From NCBI RefSeq assembly GCF_001513955.1, contig NZ_KQ948148.1:428019-486981 (forward strand): a DNA stretch of 58,963 bases, written 5' to 3'. Positions 43,320 through 51,275 of the stretch are shown piece after piece. Both the position numbers and the translations under genes were made by a program. Below the pieces are notes generated by a model, which saw only the letters and a program-made list of their open reading frames with translations, did no database searches and was not told the DNA's origin. The first letter of the stretch is position 1. Every line of letters starts with the position of its first letter. This DNA is from Streptomyces pseudovenezuelae. GTDB lineage: Bacteria; Actinomycetota; Actinomycetes; Streptomycetales; Streptomycetaceae.

Positions 43320-43341
43320 GGTCAACGGACGGTCAACCGGC
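43320..43341. promoter_or_regulatory. Adjacent 11-bp direct repeats (PHO-box-like)
   Basis: ggtcaacggac (43320-43330) is followed directly by ggtcaaccggc (43331-43341). PhoP of Streptomyces binds 11-nt direct repeats related to GTTCACC; these units match five of the seven conserved positions. The element is between the divergent DUF6445 (start 43252) and DUF4142 (start 43485) genes. The assignment is tentative. Confidence 0.35.
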
Positions 43342-43484
43342 CCACCAGGACACTTCCCTGACGGGGCGTGGCGTGACCCGGATCATCCCGCGGCAGCGGT
43401 GCTGAACATCCGCGACCCGGCGTGCGTACTCCTGTGCGTCCGACCCGCCTCCCGGCGGGAAACCCCTACCGGGCAGGAGGCACG

Positions 43485-44273
43485 GTGCCACTCTCGCGCA
43501 ACGCGATGGGAACGCTGTTCGTGGGCGGAGCCCTCACACTGACGCTGGGCGCGCTGGCGTACCCGTCCATGCTGGGTGTCAGTCAGGCCGCGACCGCTCA
43601 GGACAGAATCATCGCCCAGACGCAGTGGGGCCCGCTGACCGAGCAGGACCGCGACTTCGTCGTCAAGGTGCGGGCGGCCGGTCTGTGGGAGTACCCGCTG
43701 GGGCAGGTCGCCCAGCAGAAGGGGACGACCCCGGAGGTGAAGGAGGCCGGAAAGCATCTCATCGACGGGCACGCGGCCCTGGACGACGCCTGCCGCAAGA
43801 TCGCCCCGATGCTCAACATCACCATCCCGAACGTGGCGAGCCCGCAGCAGGTCGGCTTCGTGAACACGATCGAGTCGAGCAGCGGCCAGCAGTTCGACAC
43901 GAACTTCGCCAACATCCTGCGGGTGACGCACGGTTCGATCTTCAACGCGATCTCGAAGATCCGCTCCACCACGAAGAACTCGCTCGTGCGGTCGCTGGCC
44001 GACATGGCCAACGACACGGTGCTCGACCACATGACGGTCATGGAGAAGACCGGCTTCGTCAACTTCGACCAGGCCCTCTTCATGCAGACCACTCCGCCGA
44101 AGCTGCCCGCCACCGACCTGACTCCGCCCGCACCGCAGCCCGGCGCGCCGATGGTCGTGCTCACCCCGCCGCCGAACCCGACGTCGACGCCGCTCGCGAT
44201 CCCGGGCGAGAACGCGAACGGCGCCACCCCGGCCACGGGCGCGACCCCGGCCCCGACGCCGACCGTCGGCTAG
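43485..44273 (+). CDS. Exported DUF4142 protein
   Basis: A 262-residue exported protein. Signal/anchor helix about 10-35 (GTLFVGGALTLTLGALAYPSM). Residues about 45-205 form the DUF4142 ferritin-like four-helix domain: LTEQDRDFVVKVRAAGLWEYPLGQVAQQKG, EAGKHLIDGHAALDDACRKIAPML, DHMTVMEKTGFVNF. The tail (about 212-262) is a Pro/Thr/Ala-rich low-complexity stretch. GTG 43485 lies eight bases after AGGAGG. Its stop is 2 bp from that of the convergent alpha-glucosidase gene. Probable envelope protein, function unknown. Confidence 0.85.
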   Translation: MPLSRNAMGTLFVGGALTLTLGALAYPSMLGVSQAATAQDRIIAQTQWGPLTEQDRDFVVKVRAAGLWEYPLGQVAQQKGTTPEVKEAGKHLIDGHAALDDACRKIAPMLNITIPNVASPQQVGFVNTIESSSGQQFDTNFANILRVTHGSIFNAISKIRSTTKNSLVRSLADMANDTVLDHMTVMEKTGFVNFDQALFMQTTPPKLPATDLTPPAPQPGAPMVVLTPPPNPTSTPLAIPGENANGATPATGATPAPTPTVG

Positions 44274-44275
44274 CC

Positions 44276-45949
44276 CTAGCCCAGCCAGGCCGTCGTATCC
44301 GGTCCCAGCAGCCCGTCCTGCAACGGGCTGCTGGACAGCAGCACCTCCCCGGCGGGGAGCGGGACCGCGGTCCCCGACAGGTTGGCGACACACCGCCAGC
44401 CCTCGTGGCGGGCGAAGTCCAGCACCCCGGCCGGTCCGGCGTCCGCCCAGGTCAGCTCCTCCCCCTGGAGGAGCTTGCGGCGCAGGCGCAGGGCGGTGCG
44501 GTACAGCTCCAGCGTGGAGCCCTCGACCCCGTCCTGGGCCTCGACGGCGTACTCGGCGAACCACTGCGGCTGCGGCAGCCAGGAACCGCCCGCGCCGAAG
44601 CCGTACGACGGACCGCTCCTCGTCCACGGCAGCGGCACCCGGCAGCCGTCGCGTCCCTTGCGCACCCGGCCGGTCTGCTCCCAGATCGGGTCCTGGAGCA
44701 CCTCGAAAGGCAGCTCGGCGACCTCGGGCAGCCCCAGTTCCTCTCCCTGGTAGACGTACGACGAACCCGGCAGCGCGAGCATGAGCAGCGTGGCCGCGCG
44801 AGCGCGCCCGAGGCCCTGGGCGAGGTCGATCCCGGGCGCCCTGCCGCCGGACAGCAGCCAGGCGTTCTCGTCGGTGCCCGGCGGGAGCACGAGGCGGGAG
44901 GCGTGCCGTACGACGTCGTGGTTGGAGAGCACCCAGGTGGCCGAGGCGTGGGCCGCGCGGGCGGTGTCGAGGGAGTCGGTGATGGCCTGGCGCAGCGCAC
45001 CGGCGTCCCACGGCGTCTGGAGGTACTCGAAGTTGAAGGCCTGGCCGAGTTCGTCCGCGCGGGCGTACAGCGCGCGGCGCGGGCCCGGGACCCAGGCCTC
45101 GGCGACGGCTGTGCGGGGCGGGGTGTAGGAGTCGAGGATCGTGCGCCAGTCGCGGTAGATCTCGTGGACCTCGTCGCGGTCCCAGTAGGGGTGGCCGCCC
45201 GGCGGCAGGTGGTCCAGGGCCTCCTCCGCGACGCCGGGCAGGTCGCCGAGGTCGCGCAGCGGCTCGGTCAGGTCCTTGGCCAGCGCGTGCGCCACGTCCA
45301 CCCGGAAGCCGTCGACCCCGCGGTCGGACCAGAAGCGCAGGGTGGTGCGGAAGTCCTCGCGGACCTCCTCGTGGGACCAGTCGAGGTCGGGCTGCTCGGG
45401 GGCGAACAGATGCAGGTACCACTGCCCGTCGGCGACCCGCCGCCAGGCGCTGCCGCCGAAGACGGACTGCCAGTCGGTGGGCGGCAGTTCGCCGTGCGCG
45501 CCGCGCCCGTCACGGAAGACGTAGCGCTCGCGGGCCGCGGACCCGGGTCCGGCCGCGAGGGCCTCCTGGAACCAGGCGTGCCGGTGGGAGGTGTGGTTCG
45601 GGACGAGATCGACGATCACCTTCAGGCCGAGCCGGTGGGCCTCGGCGACCATGGCGTCGAAGTCGTCGAGGGTGCCCAGGCGCGGGTCGACGTCCCGGTA
45701 GTCGGCGACGTCGTAGCCGCCGTCGGCGAGTTCGGAGGGATAGAAGGGGCTCAGCCACAGGGCGTCGGCGCCGAGGGCGGCCAGGTGCGTCAGGCGTTCG
45801 GTGACGCCCCTGAGGTCCCCGAGGCCGTCACCGTCGGCGTCGGCGAAGCTGCGGGGGTAGACCTGGTAGACGACGGCCTGCCGCCACCAGTTCGGGTCGC
45901 TGCTGGAGAGGTCGGGCGAGGGGTCGGGCGTGGTGGTGCGCGAGATCAC
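44276..45949 (-). CDS. GH13 alpha-glucosidase / oligo-1,6-glucosidase
   Basis: A 557-residue cytoplasmic glycosidase hydrolysing alpha-glucosidic bonds of short oligosaccharides. The N-terminus is WWRQAVVYQVYPRSFADADGDGLGDLRG. The conserved GH13 regions are present: DLVPNHTS (I), DGFRVDVAHAL with nucleophile Asp (II), AVAEAWV with acid/base Glu (III) and LSNHDV (IV). Such enzymes normally sit beside maltose/alpha-glucoside ABC genes; none is adjacent here. GTG 45949 behind GGAGGAG is chosen; upstream in-frame sequence is not protein-like. Confidence 0.92.
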   Translation of the reverse strand: MISRTTTPDPSPDLSSSDPNWWRQAVVYQVYPRSFADADGDGLGDLRGVTERLTHLAALGADALWLSPFYPSELADGGYDVADYRDVDPRLGTLDDFDAMVAEAHRLGLKVIVDLVPNHTSHRHAWFQEALAAGPGSAARERYVFRDGRGAHGELPPTDWQSVFGGSAWRRVADGQWYLHLFAPEQPDLDWSHEEVREDFRTTLRFWSDRGVDGFRVDVAHALAKDLTEPLRDLGDLPGVAEEALDHLPPGGHPYWDRDEVHEIYRDWRTILDSYTPPRTAVAEAWVPGPRRALYARADELGQAFNFEYLQTPWDAGALRQAITDSLDTARAAHASATWVLSNHDVVRHASRLVLPPGTDENAWLLSGGRAPGIDLAQGLGRARAATLLMLALPGSSYVYQGEELGLPEVAELPFEVLQDPIWEQTGRVRKGRDGCRVPLPWTRSGPSYGFGAGGSWLPQPQWFAEYAVEAQDGVEGSTLELYRTALRLRRKLLQGEELTWADAGPAGVLDFARHEGWRCVANLSGTAVPLPAGEVLLSSSPLQDGLLGPDTTAWLG

Positions 45950-46141
45950 GCGGGCTCCTCCGCAATGCGGGTGCGATGAGTGCGGTCCATGAGAGCGACA
46001 AAGGGGATATCTGTCCACACGGCAGGAGAAGTGAACACGGTCTTTGCGGACTGATTCGTTCCCAGTGTGTCGAAATTGTGATGGCCGGCGAACCGCCCTT
46101 GTATCACCGCAGGTTGACAGCATTCCGCAAGGAGATCCACG

Positions 46142-46189
46142 ATGTGTGAACACCGTGGCGCATGTGACCAATGGGCCCAGTGTTTCTGA
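46142..46189 (+). CDS. Possible 15-codon Cys-rich leader ORF
   Basis: An exact AAGGAG Shine-Dalgarno (46129-46134), 7 bp before ATG 46142, introduces MCEHRGACDQWAQCF and a TGA. Three of fifteen residues are Cys. The stop is 41 bp before the start of the LAETG surface-protein gene. A very good ribosome site on so short a frame suggests a leader peptide. Against it, a TTGACA hexamer at 46114-46119 could be a -35 whose transcript would start after this ATG. Confidence 0.35.
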   Translation: MCEHRGACDQWAQCF

Positions 46190-46230
46190 TGCTTGCTGTA
46201 CCCACTCACTCTCATCCTGACGGGATACGT

Positions 46231-47175
46231 ATGTCCATAGCGAGACGTGTCACCATGCGGCGCCTGTTGGGGACGGGCGCCGCGACGCTCGCCTTCTCCG
46301 CCGCCCTCGCCTCCGTCGCCTCCGCCTCCGACTGCCCCGGCGGCAAGGGCTGGGGGGACGGCGGTCACTACAAGCCGGGCACGGGCGCCGGCTCGAAGAC
46401 CGAGACCGACCGCTGCGAGTTCTCCCTCGACGGCAAGAACTTCTACGCCTCGGTCAAGGTCGACGACCAGAACCTGAAGCCGGGCGACGACGGCAAGGTC
46501 CACGTCAAGGTCCGCGCCGCGGGCGACGCCACCACGTGCACCGCCTCCCTCGCGTCCTACCTCGCGCACGGCCCGACGTTCGCCACCTCCGGCGAGCAGG
46601 TCTTCCACGACTTCGACACCGTGACCGTCAAGGCCGGCGCCATCGACACCCTCGACGTCGCGATCCCCGACGCGGGCTGCTACGGACAGGTCGACCTCTA
46701 CCGGGGCAACACGAAGTTCGACGGCAAGCTCGACGCCAACGACGGTTTCACGCACGGCGACCTCCCCAAGGGCCCGGACCACCCGGTCATCAAGGACAAG
46801 CTGATCGCGGCCTGGAACGGCGGCACCAAGGACTGCACGACCACGCAGACCACGCCTCCGGCGACCCCGCCGGCCTCGGAGACCACTCCGCCGGCCTCGG
46901 AGTCGACCCCGCCGGCCTCCGAGTCCACGCCGCCGGCGTCCGAGAGCACGCCCCCGGCCTCCGAGACCCCGGGCACCGACAGCCCGACCCCGTCCGCCTC
47001 GGAGTCCACCTCGACTCCGGGTGCCCCCACCCCGAACGGCGGCGGCGGTGACAACCTCGCCGAGACCGGCGCCAGCAGCAACACCCCGCTGATCGCGGGC
47101 GGTGCGGCGGTGCTGCTCGCGGGTGGCGCGGGCATCGTGCTCGCCACGCGTCGCCGTAAGGCCTCGCGCGCCTGA
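46231..47175 (+). CDS. LAETG-anchored surface protein
   Basis: A 314-residue exported protein with a cell-wall sorting signal. Signal peptide about 1-34 (ARRVTMRRLLGTGAATLAFSAAL...). The mature domain (about 35-215) is Asp/Gly-rich with four Cys. A wall-spanning stalk has four or five PPASE(S/T) repeats (about 216-250) followed by a Ser/Pro/Thr stretch. The sorting signal is LAETG (276-280), a hydrophobic helix and the RRRKASRA tail. LAXTG is the substrate form of Streptomyces class E sortases. No sortase gene is adjacent. ATG 46231 gives the best signal peptide. Confidence 0.9.
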   Translation: MSIARRVTMRRLLGTGAATLAFSAALASVASASDCPGGKGWGDGGHYKPGTGAGSKTETDRCEFSLDGKNFYASVKVDDQNLKPGDDGKVHVKVRAAGDATTCTASLASYLAHGPTFATSGEQVFHDFDTVTVKAGAIDTLDVAIPDAGCYGQVDLYRGNTKFDGKLDANDGFTHGDLPKGPDHPVIKDKLIAAWNGGTKDCTTTQTTPPATPPASETTPPASESTPPASESTPPASESTPPASETPGTDSPTPSASESTSTPGAPTPNGGGGDNLAETGASSNTPLIAGGAAVLLAGGAGIVLATRRRKASRA

Positions 47176-47199
47176 CGTCTGTGACGCCTCCCGACGACG

Positions 47200-47232
47200 G
47201 GGCCGTCCCACCCTTCGGGGTGCGGGCGGCCC
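47200..47232. terminator. Hairpin with UUCG loop
   Basis: A GC-rich stem starting gggccgtcccaccc closes on a ttcg tetraloop and pairs with gggtgcgggcggccc with one bulge, followed by tttccgttgttc. It lies between the convergent surface-protein and reductase genes. Confidence 0.8.
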
Positions 47233-47257
47233 TTTCCGTTGTTCCCTGTACCGCCGG

Positions 47258-47833
47258 TCAGTGGAGGGTGGGCCGGTAGACGAGCTCCTGGATGTCGCCG
47301 TCGAGCGTCCGGCTCTCCAGCAGCTCCAGGTCGAAGTCCTCCGCGCCCCGGAAGACCGGGTCCAGCCCGGTCCGCCCGGTGATGACGGGGAAGACCGTCA
47401 CCTGCACGCGGTCGACCAGACCGGCGGCCATCAGGGCCCGGTTCATCGCCAGGCTGCCGTGCGAGCGCAACGGCGTCCGCGACTCCTCCTTGAGCCGGGC
47501 GACGACGTCGAGGGCGTCCCCGCTCACCACACTCGCGTCCGGCCAGCCGAGAGAGTCCTCCAGCGTCGTCGACACCACCGTGGTCGGCAGATTCCTCATC
47601 CGGGTGACCCAGGGGTCCCGTACGTCGTCCCCCGCACTGCTCTCGGCCAGCATCCGCGCGAAGGCCCGGAAGGTGGTGGCCCCGAAGACCATCCGCTGCT
47701 CCACGCCGTACAGGGCGAGCCGGTGGTCGAGCAGCTCGGGCCCCTGCTTGCCCCAGTAGCCGGTCCAGTCCCCGCCGGCGGCGCCGTAGCCGTCGAGGGA
47801 GGAGAAGACGTCGAAGGTGTAGGTGGCGGTCAT
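47258..47833 (-). CDS. Dihydrofolate-reductase-like (RibD C-terminal) protein
   Basis: A 191-residue RibD-C/DHFR-fold oxidoreductase-like protein. It starts TATYTFDVFSSLDGYG, has MVFGATTFRAFARML, a LPTTVVSTTLEDSLGWPDASVV strand, RSHGSLAMNRALMAAGLVDRVQVTVFPVITG and ends ELLESRTLDGDIQELVYRP, all typical. Members bind NADPH and reduce unknown pteridine- or pyrimidine-like substrates. Single gene, divergent from a small-protein pair. Confidence 0.85.
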   Translation of the reverse strand: MTATYTFDVFSSLDGYGAAGGDWTGYWGKQGPELLDHRLALYGVEQRMVFGATTFRAFARMLAESSAGDDVRDPWVTRMRNLPTTVVSTTLEDSLGWPDASVVSGDALDVVARLKEESRTPLRSHGSLAMNRALMAAGLVDRVQVTVFPVITGRTGLDPVFRGAEDFDLELLESRTLDGDIQELVYRPTLH

Positions 47834-47968
47834 GTCGTTCTCCGGCCTGGTGAAGGGATGTCCGTCGTCCCGGTAGACCCGTCCGGCCGCCGGAAGTCAT
47901 CGCCGTACCGCAACGCGTCGCCGCGCCCGCCATGGCCCAATAAATCGAACACATGATTGAATCCGGGC

Positions 47969-48187
47969 ATGCGATCGTTCCCCGACGACCTGGCCCGGGC
48001 ACAGCGCGAGTGGAGTGCCACCTACCAGCAGCTTGCCGAGCGCCCCGGCCGCACGGAGCTGCGCCGACGCCTGTACCGGCTGTCGACCCAGGTGTTCTTC
48101 CATCCCCACTGGCAGCAGGAGCGCCCGCACCCCGCCGAGTGGCGGGAACTGCGGAGCGGGGACGCCGGCGAACGGTTCGGCCGATGA
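47969..48187 (+). CDS. Conserved small hypothetical protein (72 aa)
   Basis: A 72-residue, helical, Arg-rich soluble protein (MRSFPDDLARAQREWSATYQQLAERPGRTELRRRLYRLSTQV, FHPHW..). ATG 47969 is used; a TTG four codons upstream is possible. It ends ATGA-overlapped with the next gene, indicating an operon. I recall similar short proteins in other Streptomyces but no function. Confidence 0.72.
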   Translation: MRSFPDDLARAQREWSATYQQLAERPGRTELRRRLYRLSTQVFFHPHWQQERPHPAEWRELRSGDAGERFGR

Positions 48188-48456
48188 CGGACCGAAGTGC
48201 GGGACCGTACACCCCGGACGATCCTGAAGACATGTCCGGACCGATCCGCGTGATCGTGCACCCCCCGTCCCCCACCGGCGGGCGCCGCGTCCGCGTGGAC
48301 GGCGAGATCCTCGGCCTGGCCCACAACCTGACCGACGTCGCGGAGTTCCTGCGCCGGGCGGGACTGGAGATCGACGCGGCGGAGGTGGCGCGATCGCCCT
48401 GGATCGACTGGCGGGGAGCCGGACCCGAGGACTGGGGCCCGGAGACGGACGGCTGA
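48184..48456 (+). CDS. Conserved small hypothetical protein (90 aa)
   Basis: A 90-residue protein whose ATG overlaps the previous stop. The conserved part is IRVIVHPPSPTGGRRVRVDGEILGLAHNLTDVAEFLRRAGLEID, ending in an acidic/Trp-rich tail. An internal ATG at 48232 (MSGPIRV) is an alternative start. Small alpha/beta protein, function unknown; it forms a pair with the 72-residue gene. Confidence 0.75.
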   Translation: MTDRSAGPYTPDDPEDMSGPIRVIVHPPSPTGGRRVRVDGEILGLAHNLTDVAEFLRRAGLEIDAAEVARSPWIDWRGAGPEDWGPETDG

Positions 48457-48543
48457 CGTTCAGAGAGAGCTGAGAGGTTGCTGTGCCAGTCTGGCGCGCC
48501 CGAGCCGCGTACCGTCGTGGCCGATCCCGCTGGAGGACCCCTC

Positions 48544-49062
48544 ATGGGCCTGGTCAACGGCCTTCCCGCGCACGTCCTGTTGGTGCACTTCGTCGTCGTG
48601 CTCGTTCCTCTGACCGCGCTGGCTCTGACGGTCGGCGCGATATGGCCGAACGCGGCGCGGCGCATGGGAGTCGCGCTGCCGTTGCTCGCCCTCGTCACGC
48701 TGGCGAGCGTGCCGCTCGCCACAGGCGCCGGGGAGTGGCTGGAGGAACACGTCGGCGACAACGCGCTGGTGCGCCGCCACGCGGAACTGGGCGACGGCCT
48801 GCTGCCCTGGGCGCTGGGCCTGTTCGCGCTCTCGGCCCTCGTCTGGTGGGCGGCCCGCCGTACGGCCCCGGCCGGACCGGCCGCCCCGGGCGGTACCCGC
48901 TGGTCCGCCCTGCCGGTGCGGGCCGCGGCCGTGGTGCTGTCCCTCGTGGTGGCCGCGGGGGCCGTCGTGGACGTCTACCGCATCGGCGACTCGGGCGCCA
49001 AGGCCGCGTGGCACGACGGCTTCTCCAGGACGGCGACCGGCCAGGACGCCGACGACCGCTGA
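48544..49062 (+). CDS. DUF2231 membrane protein
   Basis: A 172-residue protein with four transmembrane helices in the DUF2231 pattern: NGLPAHVLLVHFVVVLVPLTALALTVG, a second helix VALPLLALVTLASVPLATGAGEW, then HAELGDGLLPWALGLFALSALVWW and VRAAAVVLSLVVAAGAVVDVYRIGDSGAKAAWHDG. The conserved His residues (HVLLVHF, HAELG, AWHDG) may bind heme or metal. ATG 48544 follows GGAGG. Confidence 0.88.
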   Translation: MGLVNGLPAHVLLVHFVVVLVPLTALALTVGAIWPNAARRMGVALPLLALVTLASVPLATGAGEWLEEHVGDNALVRRHAELGDGLLPWALGLFALSALVWWAARRTAPAGPAAPGGTRWSALPVRAAAVVLSLVVAAGAVVDVYRIGDSGAKAAWHDGFSRTATGQDADDR

Positions 49063-49218
49063 AGCCCCGCCGCGCGCGGCACCCGGTGACGCGCGCACCC
49101 TCCTGACGCCGGCCCGCGCCCCGCTCGCCCCCGCCCATCCCCGACCCCGGCCAATCCACCGCCCGACCTGCTCCGGATTACGCGGAGATCGCAGGTCGCC
49201 AAGGCGGGAGGAGAGGCG

Positions 49219-50532
49219 ATGGAGCACACGCCGGAGCAGTCACGGCGCGGCCCGGGGCCCGGGGCACGGCACGGGCGGCGGACGGCCGTGGTGGGCTCGG
49301 GAGTGGCGGGCCTGACCGCCGCGTACATCCTGGGCCGCACCCGTCACGTCACCCTGTACGAGGCGGACGGCCGGCTCGGCGGGCACGCGCACACCCACGA
49401 GTTGACCTCGCCGCACGACGGACGGGTGCACCGGGTCGACTCCGGCTTCATCGTGCACAACCGGCGCACCTATCCGCATCTGCTGCGGCTCTTCGACGAA
49501 CTCGGCGTCCCCACGAAGGAGTCGGAGATGAGCATGTCCGTGCGGTGCGAGGGGTGCGGACTGGAGTACGCCGGGGCGCGCGGTCCGGCCGGACTGTTCG
49601 CCCGGCCCCGCGCGCTGCTGCGCGGCCGCTATCTGCGGCTGCTGGCCGAGGTGCCCGCCTTCCACCGGGCGGCCCGCGGGCTGCTGGCCGAGGGCGGTCC
49701 GGACGCCCTCACGCTCGGGGAGTTCCTGGACCGGGAGGGCTTCTCCGGCTACTTCCGGGCCCACTTCATGACACCGGTCGTGTCGGCCGTGTGGTCCTGC
49801 GACGCCGCCACCGCCCAGCGCTATCCGGCCGCCTACCTGTTCCGCTTCCTGGACCACCACGGGTTGCTGTCGGTGACCGGTTCCCCGGTGTGGCGCACGG
49901 TCACCGGCGGTTCGCGCGCGTACGTGGACCGGATCGCCAAGCACATCGGCGAGATCCGCACCGGCGTCCCGGTGCGCGCCGTGCGCCGCCACGCCGACGG
50001 CGCCGAGGTGACGACCGACGACGGCACGAGCGAGCCGTACGACGCGGTGGTCATCGCCGTCCACCCCGACCAGGCGCTGCGGCTCCTGGCGGACGCGACC
50101 GAGCGGGAGCGGGAGGTGCTGGGCGCGTTCCGCTACTCCCGCAACACCACCCTCCTGCACACCGACACCCGGCTGCTGCCGCGGGCGGCCGGTGCCCGCG
50201 CCGCCTGGAACTACCTGATGCCCGGGTGCGAGGCCGGTGCCGACCGGGTGCGGGTCAGCTACGACATGAACCGTCTGCAACGCCTGGACGCCACCGAGAA
50301 CTTCGTCGTCACCCTGGGCGGTGAGGACCGGGTCGACCCGGACCGGGTGCTGGCCCGCATGGTCTACGAACACCCCGTGTACACACCCGAGTCGGTGGCC
50401 GCACAGCGGCACCTGCACGAACTCGCCGGGCCGGTCTGCGTGTTCGCGGGCGCCTACCACGGCTGGGGGTTCCACGAGGACGGCTGCCGTTCCGGCGTCG
50501 AGGCCGCGGCGGCGCTGGGAGCGCGTTGGTGA
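49219..50532 (+). CDS. FAD-dependent oxidoreductase (COG2907 type)
   Basis: A 437-residue amine-oxidase-fold flavoprotein. The dinucleotide-binding motif is VVGSGVAGLTAAYILG followed by EADGRLGGHAHT; later signatures are VDSGFIVHNRRTYPHLLRLFDELG and, at the end, VCVFAGAYHGWGFHEDGCRSGVEAA. This family is found in operons with DUF1365, cyclopropane-type methyltransferases and DUF1295 proteins that modify unsaturated membrane fatty acids. ATG 49219 follows GGAGGAGAGG. It is the first gene of a six-gene chain with GTGA/ATGA overlaps. Confidence 0.9.
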   Translation: MEHTPEQSRRGPGPGARHGRRTAVVGSGVAGLTAAYILGRTRHVTLYEADGRLGGHAHTHELTSPHDGRVHRVDSGFIVHNRRTYPHLLRLFDELGVPTKESEMSMSVRCEGCGLEYAGARGPAGLFARPRALLRGRYLRLLAEVPAFHRAARGLLAEGGPDALTLGEFLDREGFSGYFRAHFMTPVVSAVWSCDAATAQRYPAAYLFRFLDHHGLLSVTGSPVWRTVTGGSRAYVDRIAKHIGEIRTGVPVRAVRRHADGAEVTTDDGTSEPYDAVVIAVHPDQALRLLADATEREREVLGAFRYSRNTTLLHTDTRLLPRAAGARAAWNYLMPGCEAGADRVRVSYDMNRLQRLDATENFVVTLGGEDRVDPDRVLARMVYEHPVYTPESVAAQRHLHELAGPVCVFAGAYHGWGFHEDGCRSGVEAAAALGARW

Positions 50533-51275
50533 GCGCGCTGTCGAGCACCGTGCCCGCGCTCTACTCCTGCCGGATCGCCCACGTACGGACCACCCCCCGG
50601 CGTTACGCCCTGCGGCACCGCACGTACCTGTGGCTCATCGACCCGGACCGCCCGCCCCGGCTGCCGTTCCCGCTGCGGGCGCTCGCCCGGTTCGACCCGC
50701 GCGACCACTTCACCGGGGACCGGCCCACGATCCGGGCCGGGCTGGACGCCTTCCTCGCCGAGCGGGGCATCCACCTGGGCGGCGGCAAGGTCGTGATGCT
50801 CACCCACGCGCGCGTGCTCGGACACGTCTTCAACCCGCTCACCCTGTACTGGTGTCACGGCCCCGGCGGGGAACCGCGCTGCGTGGTCGCGGAGGTGCAC
50901 AACACCTACGGGGGTCGGCACTGCTACCTGCTGCACCCGGACGAGGCGGGCGGTGAGGTCCGTACCGACAAGGAGTTCTACGTCTCGCCGTTCCTCCCCG
51001 TCGACGGCCGGTACCGGATGCGGCTGCCGCTGCCGGGGCCACGGCTCGACCTGACCGTGCACCTGGACCGCGAGGGCGCGCGGACCCTCACCGCCACGGT
51101 CCGCGGCACCCGCCGCGCGGCGACCGTCCTGGCGCTGCTGCGGCTGGCGCTGCGCCACCCCTGGTCCACCCTCGCCGTGTCGGCCGCGATCCGCGTCCAC
51201 GGCGTCCGCCTGTACCTGCGGGGACTGCCCGTCCAGCCCCGCCCCGACCACCGCACCACGGAGAACGTCCGATGA
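50529..51275 (+). CDS. DUF1365 protein
   Basis: A 248-residue protein of the COG3496/DUF1365 family, which accompanies cyclopropane-type lipid methyltransferases. Motifs: ALYSCRIAHVRTTPRRYALRHRTYLWLIDPD at the start, VVMLTHARVLGHVFNPLTLYWCHG in the middle and KEFYVSPFLPVDGRYRMRLPLPG. GTG 50529 overlaps the oxidoreductase stop and its own stop overlaps the next ATG. Exact role unknown; possibly a scaffold or lipid-handling partner. Confidence 0.9.
   Translation: MSALSSTVPALYSCRIAHVRTTPRRYALRHRTYLWLIDPDRPPRLPFPLRALARFDPRDHFTGDRPTIRAGLDAFLAERGIHLGGGKVVMLTHARVLGHVFNPLTLYWCHGPGGEPRCVVAEVHNTYGGRHCYLLHPDEAGGEVRTDKEFYVSPFLPVDGRYRMRLPLPGPRLDLTVHLDREGARTLTATVRGTRRAATVLALLRLALRHPWSTLAVSAAIRVHGVRLYLRGLPVQPRPDHRTTENVR

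Noticed and set aside
46114..46142. TTGACA as a promoter for the LAETG surface-protein gene
   Set aside because: No acceptable -10 hexamer occurs 16-19 bp downstream, so I did not list it as a promoter.
45950..46171. Extended N-terminus of the alpha-glucosidase
   Set aside because: The upstream codons are His/Cys/Arg-rich and unlike GH13 starts; GTG 45949 has a GGAGGAG ribosome site.
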